Positions 1-9,391 of a stretch of DNA of 64,000 nucleotides are shown one piece after another (position 1 is the first letter of the stretch; every line of letters begins with the position of its first letter). The translations under genes were made by a program, and so were the position numbers. The stretch lies in contig NZ_JNWV01000012.1 of the NCBI RefSeq assembly GCF_000716535.1, positions 62,001 through 126,000 on the forward strand, written 5' to 3'. Source of the stretch: Streptomyces flaveolus (GTDB taxonomy: Bacteria > Actinomycetota > Actinomycetes > Streptomycetales > Streptomycetaceae). A model generated the notes under the pieces. That model did no database searches and was not told the DNA's origin. It saw only the letters and a list, made by a program, of their open reading frames with translations.

Positions 1-1
1 G

Positions 2-205
2 GAGCTGGTGCGCGGGGTGACCTTCGTGCTGCCGCTGGCCTTCGTCAACTGGCTGCCCGCGACCTATGTGCTGGGGCGGCCGTATCCGCTGGACCTGCCG
101 GGGTGGACCGCGTTCACTCCGCCGCTGGTGGCGGTCGCCTGTGGTGCGCTCGCGGGGCTGGCCTGGCGGGCGGGGCTTCGTTCGTACCGGAGTACTGGGA
201 GTTAG
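2..205 (+). CDS. ABC-2 type transporter permease, C-terminal fragment
   Basis: This is the 3' end of a gene that begins before the window; the frame is open from base 2. The visible residues form one hydrophobic segment with Leu/Pro/Trp-rich loops (FVNWLPATYVLG) and a second short hydrophobic helix before a basic tail. That fits the last membrane segments of an ABC-2 permease that pairs with the ATPase starting one base after this stop. The near-overlap with the ATPase start indicates one operon. The assignment rests mainly on context, because only about 67 residues are present. Confidence 0.7.
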   Translation, partial: ELVRGVTFVLPLAFVNWLPATYVLGRPYPLDLPGWTAFTPPLVAVACGALAGLAWRAGLRSYRSTGS

Positions 206-206
206 C

Positions 207-1169
207 GTGAGTGACTTCATCGCACTGGAGAAGGTCGAGAAGGTCTTCGAGGTGCGCCGGAAGACGGGGTTCCTCCGGCGGGAGCGGCGCGAGGTGCGGG
301 CGGTGGACGCGCTCTCGTTCACCGTGGCGCGCGGTGAGATGGTCGGGTACATCGGGCCGAACGGCGCCGGGAAGTCGACGACGATCAAGATGCTGACCGG
401 GATCCTGACGCCGAGTGCCGGGCGGCTGCGGGTGGCGGGCATCGATCCGGCGCGGGAGCGGTCGCGGCTCGCGCACCGGATCGGGGTGGTGTTCGGGCAG
501 CGGACCACGCTCTGGTGGGACCTTCCGCTGATCGACTCCTACCGGCTGGCGCACCGCATGTACCGCATCCCGGACGCCCGTTACCGCGAGAACCTGGACC
601 GGCTGGTGGAACTGCTGGACCTGGGTGCCCTGTTGGACGTGCCGGTGCGGCAGTTGTCGCTGGGCCAGCGGATGCGCGGTGACATCGCGGCGGCGCTGCT
701 GCACGATCCGGACGTGCTGTACCTGGACGAGCCGACGATCGGTCTGGACGTGGTGTCGAAGGCGAAGGTGCGGGAGTTCCTGCGGGAGGTGAACGCCGAG
801 CGCGGCACGACGGTGCTGCTCACCACGCACGACTTGCAGGACATCGAGCAGTTGTGCTCCCGGGTGATGGTGATCGACCACGGGCGGCTGGTGTACGACG
901 GCCCGCTCGCGGGGCTGCACGAGGCCGGCGAGAGCGAGCGGACGCTGGTGGTGGACCTGGAGCGGGAACTGCCGCCGGTTCAGGTGCCGTCGGCCCGGGT
1001 GGTGCGGGTGGAGGGCCCCCGGCAGTGGCTGGCGTTCCCGGCGGGGCAGTCGGCGGCGCCGATCGTGGCGGATCTCGCGGCCCGGTATCCGCTGGTGGAC
1101 CTGTCGGTGCGGGAACCGGACATCGAGGCCGTCATCGCCAGGATGTACGCCGAGAAGGCGGTCTCGTAG
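207..1169 (+). CDS. ABC transporter ATP-binding protein (exporter family)
   Basis: ATPase of a two-component ABC exporter, 320 residues. Walker A is GPNGAGKST, the signature region is LSLGQRMRGDIAAALLHDP, and Walker B follows as VLYLDEPTIGLD, with a switch His in TTHDLQDIE. The C-terminal third (after about residue 240) lacks ATPase motifs and resembles the accessory domain of the DrrA/NatA-like group. The GTG at 207 is chosen because it follows the permease stop by one base and gives the usual N-terminus; an upstream in-frame ATG at 66 would extend through the permease gene. It works with the upstream permease; the substrate cannot be read from the sequence. Confidence 0.93.
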   Translation: MSDFIALEKVEKVFEVRRKTGFLRRERREVRAVDALSFTVARGEMVGYIGPNGAGKSTTIKMLTGILTPSAGRLRVAGIDPARERSRLAHRIGVVFGQRTTLWWDLPLIDSYRLAHRMYRIPDARYRENLDRLVELLDLGALLDVPVRQLSLGQRMRGDIAAALLHDPDVLYLDEPTIGLDVVSKAKVREFLREVNAERGTTVLLTTHDLQDIEQLCSRVMVIDHGRLVYDGPLAGLHEAGESERTLVVDLERELPPVQVPSARVVRVEGPRQWLAFPAGQSAAPIVADLAARYPLVDLSVREPDIEAVIARMYAEKAVS

Positions 1170-1178
1170 GCTGCCGGC

Positions 1179-1832
1179 ATGAGCGACGACGCAGTCCCGG
1201 ATCTCCGGGCGTCCGACGCCGACCGTGACCGGGTCGCCGAGATCCTGCGGGACGCCCTGGCCGAGGGGCGGCTGGACATGGGGGAGTTCGACGAGCGGCT
1301 GGAGGCGGCGTACAAGGCGCGGACGTACGGAGAGCTGGCGCCGTTGACCCGCGATCTGCCGGCGGCCGGCGCGGTCGCCCCGGCCCTTCCCGTCTCCTTC
1401 GTCAAGTCCCCTGGGACGACCGGTGGTTGGGCGGAGCGGATCACTGGTGCCGAGGGCTCCTCGACGGGTGCGGTGGCGATCCTCTCGGGGTTCGAGCGCA
1501 AGGGCCGCTGGACGGTGCCGAGGCGGTTCTCCTGTTTCACGTTCATGGGCGGCGGCGAACTCGACCTGCGGGAGGCGAACTTCGCCGCCGGCGAGGTCGA
1601 GCTCTACTGCGTGGCGGTCATGGGCGGGGTCCAGGTGATCGTGCCGCCCGGCGTCGAGGTCGTCGTACGCGGCATCGGCGTGATGGGTGGCTTCGAGCAC
1701 CCGAGGGACGACGAGCCGCCCGAGCCGGGCGCCCCCCGTGTGATCATCAGCGGCTTGGCGTTCTGGGGCGGAGTGGGTGTGGAACGCAAACTTCCGCGGG
1801 GGGAACGCAAGCGCCTGAGGAAACGGCGCTGA
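1179..1832 (+). CDS. DUF1707 and LiaF-like C-terminal domain protein
   Basis: 217 residues. The first 60 residues form a DUF1707 domain (RASDADRDRVAEILRDA, then LDMGEFDERLEAAYKART), a small helical module common in actinobacterial envelope-related proteins. The C-terminal half has the repeated glycine-rich strands FMGGGELDLR, VMGGVQVIVP and VMGGFEH, typical of the LiaF-type cell-wall-active antibiotic response fold. No membrane segment is visible, so it is probably cytoplasmic or peripheral. It starts 9 bases after the ABC ATPase stop and may belong to that operon. Function unknown; a link to envelope stress is inference from domain families. Confidence 0.85.
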   Translation: MSDDAVPDLRASDADRDRVAEILRDALAEGRLDMGEFDERLEAAYKARTYGELAPLTRDLPAAGAVAPALPVSFVKSPGTTGGWAERITGAEGSSTGAVAILSGFERKGRWTVPRRFSCFTFMGGGELDLREANFAAGEVELYCVAVMGGVQVIVPPGVEVVVRGIGVMGGFEHPRDDEPPEPGAPRVIISGLAFWGGVGVERKLPRGERKRLRKRR

Positions 1833-1851
1833 GCGGCCTGTCGGCGCTGCG

Positions 1852-2244
1852 CTAGGACGTGCAGACCTTGGTCAGCTCCCCCGCGGCGTCCGTCACCGGG
1901 CTGACGTCCGGTGTCTCGTCCCCGTTCCTGATGGCCGTACGCACGTTGTCGACCGCCTTGTTCAGGTCGTCCACGGCCTTGTTGACATCCGTGTTGTCCG
2001 TCTTGTCGCCGATCTTCCGCAGGCTCTTCTCGATGGAGTCGAGCGACTGGTCGGCCTGGGAGGGATCGTTCGCCGCGTTCTCCACGGCCTGCTGGAGATC
2101 GGTGACGTTGTCGGCGATGGCGTCGGCGGTCTGCACGCAGTCCAGCGCCTTGTCCACGGCGTCGCAGCCGGTCGTGAGGCCGGCGGCGAGCGCGGCGGTC
2201 GCTACGGCGGCGACAACGGTGAGTCGGCGTCGGCTGGCGGCCAT
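1852..2244 (-). CDS. Small predicted lipoprotein, helical
   Basis: 130 residues. A basic N-terminus (MAASRRRLT), a hydrophobic stretch and the lipobox LTTGC near residue 27 predict a type II signal peptide and anchoring to the outer face of the membrane. The mature part is acidic and Asn/Asp-rich with long amphipathic helices (DLQQAVENAANDPSQADQS) and three further cysteines (in DCVQ and the terminal VCTS). No enzyme motif is visible. It lies downstream of rph on the same strand, 114 bases from the rph stop, and converges on the DUF1707 gene. Function unknown. Confidence 0.85.
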   Translation of the reverse strand: MAASRRRLTVVAAVATAALAAGLTTGCDAVDKALDCVQTADAIADNVTDLQQAVENAANDPSQADQSLDSIEKSLRKIGDKTDNTDVNKAVDDLNKAVDNVRTAIRNGDETPDVSPVTDAAGELTKVCTS

Positions 2245-2358
2245 GGTGGTGTCCCTCCCCTGATACGGCTGGCCGGGCGCACGCTGGTGAGCGCGCGCCC
2301 GTACCCACAGGGACGTCGCTGGGGTCCGCCGGGTTGCCCCTCGGTCTTGGGGACTTCT

Positions 2359-3093
2359 TTACGCGCGCGTGGCCGCCAGTGCCGCCTGCTGGATCACGGC
2401 CAGCTCCCGGCAGCCGGTGACGGCGAGGTCGAGCAGGGCGTCGAGTTCCTCGCGGGCGAACGGCGCGGCCTCGGCGGTGCCCTGGACCTCGACGAACCGG
2501 CCGTCGCCGGTGCAGACGACGTTCATGTCGGTGTCGGCGCGCACGTCCTCCTCGTAGCAGAGGTCGAGCAGCGGGACCCCGCCGACGATGCCCACGGACA
2601 CGGCGCTCACGGTGCCGGTGAGCGGCTGCCGGCCGGCCTTGATCAGCTTCTTGCCCTGGGCCCAGGCCACGGCGTCGGCCAGTGCGACGTACGCGCCGGT
2701 GATGGCCGCCGTACGCGTGCCGCCGTCGGCCTGGAGGACGTCGCAGTCGAGGACGATGGTGTTCTCACCGAGCGCCTTGTAGTCGATGACGGCGCGCAGG
2801 GAGCGGCCGATGAGCCGGGAGATCTCATGGGTGCGGCCACCGATCTTGCCCTTGACGGACTCGCGGTCGCCGCGGGTGTTGGTGGCGCGGGGCAGCATGG
2901 CGTACTCCGCGGTGACCCAGCCCTCGCCGCTGCCCTTGCGCCAGCGCGGAACGCCCTCGGTGACGGAGGCGGTGCAGAAGACCTTGGTGTCGCCGAAGGA
3001 GACGAGGACGGAGCCCTCGGCGTGCTTGCTCCATCCGCGTTCGATGGTGACCGGGCGGAGCTGTTCGGGGGTACGGCCGTCGATGCGAGACAT
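2359..3093 (-). CDS. rph: Ribonuclease PH
   Basis: Phosphorolytic 3'-5' exoribonuclease that trims tRNA 3' ends, 244 residues, the usual family length. Conserved features are [21 protein letters not shown] at the start of the fold, the phosphate-binding segment [12 protein letters not shown], and [16 protein letters not shown]. The ATG at 3093 gives the family N-terminus [13 protein letters not shown]; the longer upstream frame adds an unrelated 27-residue stretch. A hairpin at 3120-3152 separates it from nagF upstream, so it probably has its own promoter in the short gap. Confidence 0.97.
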   Translation of the reverse strand: MSRIDGRTPEQLRPVTIERGWSKHAEGSVLVSFGDTKVFCTASVTEGVPRWRKGSGEGWVTAEYAMLPRATNTRGDRESVKGKIGGRTHEISRLIGRSLRAVIDYKALGENTIVLDCDVLQADGGTRTAAITGAYVALADAVAWAQGKKLIKAGRQPLTGTVSAVSVGIVGGVPLLDLCYEEDVRADTDMNVVCTGDGRFVEVQGTAEAAPFAREELDALLDLAVTGCRELAVIQQAALAATRA

Positions 3094-3119
3094 GGCGATG
3101 AGCCTAGCCGCACATGGGG

Positions 3120-3152
3120 AAGGGGCTCCTCCGGCGTCGGGAAGAGCCCCTT
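3120..3152 (-). terminator. Hairpin terminator downstream of nagF
   Basis: Inverted repeat with arms AAGGGGCTC and GAGCCCCTT, a 9 bp stem and a 15-base loop, beginning 18 bases after the nagF stop and ending before the rph start. There is no long T tract, as is common in streptomycetes. Confidence 0.6.
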
Positions 3153-3170
3153 CGGGTGAACCGGTGCGGC

Positions 3171-3404
3171 TCACATCATGTCTTCGATCTCCGCGGCGAT
3201 CGGGTCGGCGTCGGTGCCGATGACGACCTGGATGGCCGTGCCCATCTTGACGACGCCGTGGGCGCCGGCGGCCTTCAGAGCGGCCTCGTCGACCAGAGCG
3301 GGGTCGGACACCTCGGTGCGCAGCCGGGTGATGCAGCCCTCGATCTCCTCGATGTTGTCGATGCCACCGAGCCCGGCGACGATCTTCTCAGCCTTGCTGG
3401 CCAT
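3171..3404 (-). CDS. nagF: PTS N-acetylglucosamine-type EIIB protein
   Basis: 77-residue stand-alone IIB domain of a sugar phosphotransferase system. It carries the phospho-cysteine in [15 protein letters not shown] and the family pattern [18 protein letters not shown]. It would take phosphate from EIIA and pass it to GlcNAc bound by an EIIC protein. The two EIIC genes, nagE1 (divergent) and nagE2, follow directly. A DasR-type dre operator lies in the shared divergent region. The ATG at 3404 gives the compact IIB; the longer upstream frame runs into the promoter region. In S. coelicolor the equivalent trio is nagF/nagE1/nagE2; the naming here is from memory of that locus. Confidence 0.9.
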   Translation of the reverse strand: MASKAEKIVAGLGGIDNIEEIEGCITRLRTEVSDPALVDEAALKAAGAHGVVKMGTAIQVVIGTDADPIAAEIEDMM

Positions 3405-3522
3405 GTTCCTTCTCCCTGCTCCGAACCGCTTTGTCGCAGTAACCCACAGTTGGCCCATCTTCGCGAGCGGTCTTGCCGTCCGTGTCGAATGATGGCGATC
3501 ACGACAGCGGAACCGTCCGTCG

Positions 3523-3538
3523 ACTGGTCTACACCACC
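3523..3538 (+). promoter_or_regulatory. dre operator (DasR box) for nagF/nagE1
   Basis: ACTGGTCTACACCACC closely matches the DasR-responsive element consensus, a TGGTCTAGACCA-centred palindrome. It sits 22 bases before the nagE1 ATG, in the divergent region shared with nagF. DasR is the GntR-family repressor that senses glucosamine-6-phosphate and links aminosugar uptake to development. Occupancy here should repress nagE1 and perhaps nagF. Confidence 0.85.
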
Positions 3539-3559
3539 GTGGGGAAGGTCGCCAAACCC

Positions 3560-4846
3560 ATGAGTGCAGAGAGCACGGCAAGTCCCGCCAGGGTCCGCTG
3601 GAACCGTCTGTTCCAAGGCATGCAGAAGATGGGCCGCAGCCTCCAGTTGCCCATCGCCGTGCTGCCGGCGGCGGGCATCCTGAACCGGCTGGGGCAGCCG
3701 GACGTGTTCGGCCGGGACGGCCTGGGCTGGACGAACGTCTCCAAGGTGATGAGCGGCGCGGGCGGCGCGCTGCTGGACGGACAACTGGGGCTGCCGCTGC
3801 TGTTCTGCGTGGGCGTCGCGATCGGCATGGCGAAGAAGGCCGACGGTTCGACGGCGCTCGCGGCGGTGGCGGGCTTCCTCGTCTACTACGGCGTCCTGCG
3901 GCAGTTCCCGGAGACCTGCCCGGCGGGCGCGAAGGTGGTCGTCACGGGCTGCCAGGCGGCGAACGGCACGGTGTCCTCGTTCACCTACCAGAACCCGGGC
4001 GTCTTCGGCGGCATCGTCATGGGCCTGCTGGCCGCCCTCTTCTGGGCCCGCTACCACCGCACGAGACTGGTGGACTGGCTGGGCTTCTTCAACGGGCGCC
4101 GGCTCGTACCGATCGTCATGGCCTTCGTCGCGATCGTGTTCGCCGTGGTGTGCCTGTTCGTCTGGCCGCCGGTCGGCGCCGCGCTGGAGAGCCTCAGCGA
4201 GTGGCTGCGGGACGCCGGGTCCTGGGGCGCGGGCGTGTTCGGGGTGGCGAACCGGGCGCTGCTGGTGGTGGGCCTGCACCAGTTCCTGAACGTGCCCATC
4301 TGGTTCCAGTTCGGCAGCTACACCAAGCCCGACGGCACGGTGGTGCACGGCGACATCAACATGTTCCTGCAGGGCGACCCGAACGCCGGCCAGTTCACCT
4401 CGGGCTTCTTCCCCATCATGATGTTCGCGCTGCCGGCCGCGGCGCTGGCCATCACCCACTGCGCCCGGCCGGAGCGCCGCAAGGAGGTCGGCGGCCTGAT
4501 GCTCTCGGTCGCGCTGACCTCGTTCGTGACCGGCATCACCGAGCCGCTGGAGTACTCGTTCCTCTTCATCGCGCCCGCGCTGTACGCCCTCCACGCGGTG
4601 CTGACCGGTGTGTCGATGGCGGTGACGTGGGCGCTGGGCGTGCACGACGGCTTCAGCTTCTCGGCGGGCCTGATCGACTACGTCATCAACTGGCGGCTGG
4701 CGACGAGACCGTGGGCGATCATCCCGATCGGGCTGTGTTTCGCGGCCGTGTACTACCTGGTGTTCCGCGTCGCGATCACGCGCTTCGACCTGAAGACGCC
4801 GGGGCGGGAGCCGGCGGACGAGGTGGAGGACGTCACCAAGGTCTGA
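3560..4846 (+). CDS. nagE1: PTS EIIC membrane permease, GlcNAc/glucose family
   Basis: 428-residue EIIC without fused IIB or IIA. Conserved stretches include MGRSLQLPIAVLPAAGIL at the first helices, the double-Gly segment GGIVMGLLAALFWARYH, GFFPIMMFALPAAALAI, and the substrate-loop motif TGITEPLEYSFLFIAP; about ten membrane helices are apparent. The ATG at 3560 follows GGGGAAGG at 3541-3548. It is a close paralogue of the next gene. From knowledge of the S. coelicolor system, nagE2 is the main GlcNAc transporter, so the role of this copy is less certain. The cytoplasmic EI, HPr and EIIA are not in the window. Confidence 0.92.
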   Translation: MSAESTASPARVRWNRLFQGMQKMGRSLQLPIAVLPAAGILNRLGQPDVFGRDGLGWTNVSKVMSGAGGALLDGQLGLPLLFCVGVAIGMAKKADGSTALAAVAGFLVYYGVLRQFPETCPAGAKVVVTGCQAANGTVSSFTYQNPGVFGGIVMGLLAALFWARYHRTRLVDWLGFFNGRRLVPIVMAFVAIVFAVVCLFVWPPVGAALESLSEWLRDAGSWGAGVFGVANRALLVVGLHQFLNVPIWFQFGSYTKPDGTVVHGDINMFLQGDPNAGQFTSGFFPIMMFALPAAALAITHCARPERRKEVGGLMLSVALTSFVTGITEPLEYSFLFIAPALYALHAVLTGVSMAVTWALGVHDGFSFSAGLIDYVINWRLATRPWAIIPIGLCFAAVYYLVFRVAITRFDLKTPGREPADEVEDVTKV

Positions 4847-4912
4847 GCACACAGCGCGTAGTGCCGCGGTAGCGGATTCGCGGGTTCCTTACGCCGCCTT
4901 CATCGTGCTACA

Positions 4913-4944
4913 ACAGGTCTACACCACAAGTGGTGTAGACCAGA
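4913..4944 (+). promoter_or_regulatory. Double dre operator upstream of nagE2
   Basis: Two DasR half-palindromic boxes, ACAGGTCTACACCACA (4913-4928) and AGTGGTGTAGACCAGA (4929-4944), lie head to head. Together they make a perfect 26 bp palindrome, 4916-4941, with 12-base arms and an AA centre. The array ends 56 bases before the nagE2 ATG. Two adjacent sites predict tighter or cooperative DasR control than at the single site before nagE1. The symmetry would also allow a hairpin in any RNA reading through. Confidence 0.88.
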
Positions 4945-5000
4945 GACGCTGCCGTCCCCTTCCATGGTTCCCGGGCGGCGCCTTGCCCGATGGAGGAAGT

Positions 5001-6263
5001 ATGAGCACCGCCACCGAGACGGCGGCCCCGGCGGCGAAGCCGGGGAAGAAGCGGGGTGCAGGCCTGTTCCAAGGCCTGCAGAAGGTCGGTCGCAGCCTAC
5101 AGCTGCCGATCGCCGTCCTGCCCGCCGCAGGCATCATGGTCCGCCTCGGCCAGGACGACATCTTCGGCAAGGACGGCCTGGGCTGGGACAAGGTCGCCGC
5201 CGTGTTCAACAACGCGGGCGGCGCGCTGACCGGTTCCCTGCCGCTGCTGTTCTGCATCGGTGTGGCCATCGGCTTCGCCAAGAAGTCCGACGGTTCCACG
5301 GCCCTCGCCGCGGTGGTCGGCTTCCTCGTCTACAGCAAGGTCCTCCAGGCCTTCCCGCTGACCGAGCAGCACATAGAAAAGGGCAAGATCGTCGAGGCGA
5401 CGTACAACGACCCCGGCGTCCTCGGCGGCATCATCATGGGTCTGCTCGCGGCCGTGCTGTGGCAGCGGTTCCACCGCACGAAGCTGGTCGACTGGCTCGG
5501 CTTCTTCAACGGCCGCCGGCTCGTGCCGATCATCACGGCCTTCGTCGGCATCGTGCTGGGCGTCTTCTTCGGACTCGTCTGGGAGCCGATCGGCAACGGC
5601 ATCGCGCACTTCGGCGAGTGGATGACCGGTCTCGGATCGGGCGGCGCGGCCCTGTTCGGCGCGGTGAACCGCGCGCTGATCCCGGTCGGCATGCACCAGT
5701 TCGTCAACACCGTGGCGTGGTTCCAGCTCGGCGACTTCAAGAACGCCTCGGGCGACATCGTGCACGGCGACATCACCCGGTTCCTCGCCGGTGACCCGTC
5801 CGCCGGCCTCTTCCAGACCGGCTTCTTCCCGATCATGATGTTCGGCCTGCCGGCCGCCGCGCTCGCCATCGCCCACTGCGCCCGTCCGGAGCGCCGCAAG
5901 GCGGTGCTCGGCATGATGGTCTCGCTCGCGCTGACCTCGTTCGTCACCGGCGTCACCGAGCCGATCGAGTTCTCCTTCATGTTCGTCGCGCCGCTGCTGT
6001 ACGTCCTGCACGCCGTGCTCACCGCGGTGTCCATGGCCGTCACGTGGGGCCTGGGCGCGCACGCCGGGTTCAACTTCTCCGCCGGCCTGATCGACTACGC
6101 CCTCAACTGGCACCTGGCGACCAAGCCATGGCTGATCATCCCGGTCGGCCTCGTGTTCGGCGCGATCTACTACGTGACCTTCCGGTTCGCCATCCTCAAG
6201 TTCGACCTCAAGACCCCGGGCCGTGAGCCCGAGGACGAGGTCGAGGACCTCGCCAAGGCGTGA
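5001..6263 (+). CDS. nagE2: PTS EIIC N-acetylglucosamine permease
   Basis: 420-residue EIIC, the second paralogue. It shares LFQGLQKVGRSLQLPIAVLPAAG (in parts), GVLGGIIMGLLAAVLWQRFH, VNRALIPVGMHQFVNT and TGVTEPIEFSFMFVAPLLY with nagE1. The ATG at 5001 has an ideal TGGAGGAAGT ribosome site directly upstream. It ends at a strong bidirectional terminator. Paired with NagF it would import and phosphorylate GlcNAc released from chitin or peptidoglycan, feeding the DasR signal. The 154-base gap after nagE1 contains the double dre, so it is transcribed from its own promoter. Confidence 0.94.
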   Translation: MSTATETAAPAAKPGKKRGAGLFQGLQKVGRSLQLPIAVLPAAGIMVRLGQDDIFGKDGLGWDKVAAVFNNAGGALTGSLPLLFCIGVAIGFAKKSDGSTALAAVVGFLVYSKVLQAFPLTEQHIEKGKIVEATYNDPGVLGGIIMGLLAAVLWQRFHRTKLVDWLGFFNGRRLVPIITAFVGIVLGVFFGLVWEPIGNGIAHFGEWMTGLGSGGAALFGAVNRALIPVGMHQFVNTVAWFQLGDFKNASGDIVHGDITRFLAGDPSAGLFQTGFFPIMMFGLPAAALAIAHCARPERRKAVLGMMVSLALTSFVTGVTEPIEFSFMFVAPLLYVLHAVLTAVSMAVTWGLGAHAGFNFSAGLIDYALNWHLATKPWLIIPVGLVFGAIYYVTFRFAILKFDLKTPGREPEDEVEDLAKA

Positions 6264-6281
6264 GGCCGGCCGCCACGGCAT

Positions 6282-6321
6282 GACAGGGCCCCCGGAGCCG
6301 CGATGCTCCGGGGGCCCTGTC
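6282..6321. terminator. Bidirectional terminator between nagE2 and the hydrolase
   Basis: Perfect 17 bp inverted repeat: left arm 6282-6298 (GACAGGGCCCCCGGAGC), 6-base loop CGCGAT, right arm 6305-6321. It sits between two convergent genes, 18 bases after nagE2 and 15 bases after the hydrolase stop, so it can serve both. Confidence 0.9.
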
Positions 6322-6336
6322 GTGCGCGCGATGGCC

Positions 6337-7089
6337 TCAGATCTCGTACGTCTGTCTCGGCGCCGCCAGGTGTACCGGTCCGCTGAACACCTCGCGGGCG
6401 TCCCGCAGGTTCACCAGCGGGTCGGTCCACGGCGGGATGTGGGTGAGGACGAGCCTCCGTGCGCCCGCGCGAACCGCCGTCTCCCCCGCCTCCCGGCCGT
6501 TGAGGTGCAGGTCGGGAATGCTCTCCTTGCCGTGCGTGAACGCGGCCTCGCACAGGAACAGATCGGTGTCCCGGGCCAGCTCGTCCAGCGCCGTGGTGAC
6601 GCCCGTGTCGCCGGAGTACGTCAGGGACTTGCCGCCGTGCTCGATCCGGATGCCGTAGGCCTCCACGGGGTGGCGGACCCGCTCGGTGTGCACGGTGAAC
6701 GGGCCGATCTCGAACGTGGACGGCTTGACCGTGTGGAAGTCGAAGACCTCGCTCATCGAGGAGGCGGAGGGGGTGTCCGCGTAGGCCGTGGTCAGGCGGT
6801 GCTCCGTGCCCTCGGGGCCGTAGACCGGGATGGTGTCGCACCGGCCGCCGTCGTGCCGGTAGTAGCGCGCCACGAAGTACGCGCACATGTCGATGCAGTG
6901 ATCGGCGTGCAGATGGCTGAGGAAGATCGCGTCGAGGTCGTAGAGACCGCAGTGGCGCTGCAGCTCGCCAAGGGCGCCGTTGCCCATGTCGAGGAGCAGC
7001 CGGAAGCCGTCGGCCTCGACGAGGTAGCTCGAACAGGCCGATTCCGCGGACGGGAACGACCCCGAGCAGCCGACGACGGTGAGCTTCAT
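6337..7089 (-). CDS. Metallo-beta-lactamase-fold hydrolase
   Basis: 250 residues. The zinc-binding signature HLHADHCID and later ligands in SGDTGVT and LTHIPPW place it with the RNase Z/AtsA-like branch of the MBL superfamily (MKLTVVGCSGSFPSAESACSSYLVEADG at the start, shown in part by its TVVGCSGSFP motif). The ATG at 7089 is preceded by GGAGG. Such proteins act on phosphodiesters or esters; it is not the tRNA 3' processing enzyme with certainty because the flexible-arm region of RNase Z is absent. It is monocistronic, with a 238-base gap to the divergent PemK-like gene, where I see no further gene. Confidence 0.88.
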   Translation of the reverse strand: MKLTVVGCSGSFPSAESACSSYLVEADGFRLLLDMGNGALGELQRHCGLYDLDAIFLSHLHADHCIDMCAYFVARYYRHDGGRCDTIPVYGPEGTEHRLTTAYADTPSASSMSEVFDFHTVKPSTFEIGPFTVHTERVRHPVEAYGIRIEHGGKSLTYSGDTGVTTALDELARDTDLFLCEAAFTHGKESIPDLHLNGREAGETAVRAGARRLVLTHIPPWTDPLVNLRDAREVFSGPVHLAAPRQTYEI

Positions 7090-7327
7090 GAAGCAGAAAC
7101 CTCCGTTGGCGGGTAACCGGTGGGCGGGACGTAAACCCCTTGCGGGGCGGGGGCTGTCGGGGGTCGTGCGGTTCGTCGAGCGTAAGGGGCGAAAGCGCGG
7201 GTCGCTCCTCCGCCAGGGGCCGTTGTGGGCGAACTCACCTGTGCTGTCACCGGTTCGGCTGGACGCAGGGCGCACAAGGACAGGAAGAGGGCGCGCGATG
7301 TTCGGCGTGCGCCGGTAACGTCGTCGT

Positions 7328-7786
7328 ATGGACACGTCCTGGTGGCTGGCGCTCGCGGCGGTGGTACTGCTCGCGCTGGTCGCCACGCTCGTCGACGGCT
7401 GGGGCCGCGGCCACCGGCCCGGCGGACGACGCCTGCGGCCCCCGGGCCGGCCGGGCCCGCGGACGGCGCACGCCGTACGGCCCTCCCCCGGGGACATCTG
7501 GTGGGCGGAGGTCCCCTACGAGGACCGGACCGAGGCCAAGGACCGGCCCTGTCTGGTCCTGGCCGTGCGCGGCAACCGGGCCACCGTCGCCAAGATCACC
7601 AGCAAGTACCACGACGAACGCTGCGGGGTGATCCCGCTGCCGCCCGGCGCGGTCGGCGACGCCCAGGGACGGCCCAGCTTCCTGGAGACCGACGAGCTGC
7701 GCGAAGTCCCGGTGGACGGCTTCCGCCGCCGCGTCGGCGTGGTCGACCCGGTCCTGTGGGACCAGGTGCGGCACCTGGCGGGTTAG
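7328..7786 (+). CDS. Membrane-anchored PemK/MazF-like protein
   Basis: 152 residues. Residues 4-23 form a membrane helix (WWLALAAVVLLALVATLV), then a Pro/Arg-rich linker, then from about residue 52 a PemK-like SH3 barrel: PSPGDIWWAEVPY, RPCLVLAVRGNRATVAKITSK and VGVVDPVLWDQVRHL. The family includes type II toxin endoribonucleases, but there is no adjacent antitoxin gene and the membrane anchor is unlike free MazF. It is therefore more likely a repurposed member. It converges on the next lipoprotein gene with a 6-base gap. Confidence 0.8.
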   Translation: MDTSWWLALAAVVLLALVATLVDGWGRGHRPGGRRLRPPGRPGPRTAHAVRPSPGDIWWAEVPYEDRTEAKDRPCLVLAVRGNRATVAKITSKYHDERCGVIPLPPGAVGDAQGRPSFLETDELREVPVDGFRRRVGVVDPVLWDQVRHLAG

Positions 7787-7792
7787 GGCACC

Positions 7793-8254
7793 TCAGCTCA
7801 CGCGGACGGTGACCGTCCAGTCCTCGATGCCCTTGCAGGAGACCTGGCCCGGTGCGGTCGGCTCGGCGCACAGCGGGCGGGACGACGTGAGCTTGACGGT
7901 GCCGGCGGCCACCGCCTGGTACGCGGCCGTGGCGTCACCCGGCTGGAGCACGAAGCCCGCGTTGACGGCCTTCAGCGCCGTACCGCTCGCGGCGACCGGC
8001 TGCCAGGGGCGGGCCCTGGTGCCGTCCAGGGTCAGCCGCACCTCGCCGCCCTCGGTCACGCAGACGGTACGGCCGTGATCGGCGGCCGTCAGCTCCACGT
8101 GACCGGTGCAGTCGCCGGCGGACCGGATGGGCGACGGCGTGCCCGTGCGGGGCGGCGCCGACACCTTGTCGCTGCTCCCGGTGTCCTGCTGGGAGCCGCA
8201 GCCCGCGAGGAGCAGCGCTGCCACCGCGGGGGCGAGGAGCGTCGTACGGCGCAT
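7793..8254 (-). CDS. Predicted lipoprotein
   Basis: 153 residues with a clear type II signal peptide (MRRTTLLAPAVAALLLAGC), so it is exported and lipid-anchored. A Ser/Thr/Pro linker follows and then a beta-rich domain with four cysteines (AGDCTG, TVCVTEG, PLCAEP, VSCKG) that could form two disulfides outside the membrane. There are no catalytic motifs. Function unknown. It is separated from cysM by a gap holding a dispersed repeat. Confidence 0.85.
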   Translation of the reverse strand: MRRTTLLAPAVAALLLAGCGSQQDTGSSDKVSAPPRTGTPSPIRSAGDCTGHVELTAADHGRTVCVTEGGEVRLTLDGTRARPWQPVAASGTALKAVNAGFVLQPGDATAAYQAVAAGTVKLTSSRPLCAEPTAPGQVSCKGIEDWTVTVRVS

Positions 8255-8330
8255 GGGGTCCGCCTTTCTGCCGGAGTCCTGGTACGGATGTGACGTACCA
8301 CCGGCGCGCGCGGATCCACAGCCAGGCCCT

Positions 8331-9380
<1,050 letters not shown>

Positions 9381-9391
9381 TCAGCGACCGA

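Noticed and set aside
114..1700. Long open frame opposite the ABC ATPase (minus strand)
   Set aside because: It is His/Arg/Gln-rich with no domain pattern, and mirrors a well-supported ATPase gene. Such antisense frames are expected in high-GC DNA.
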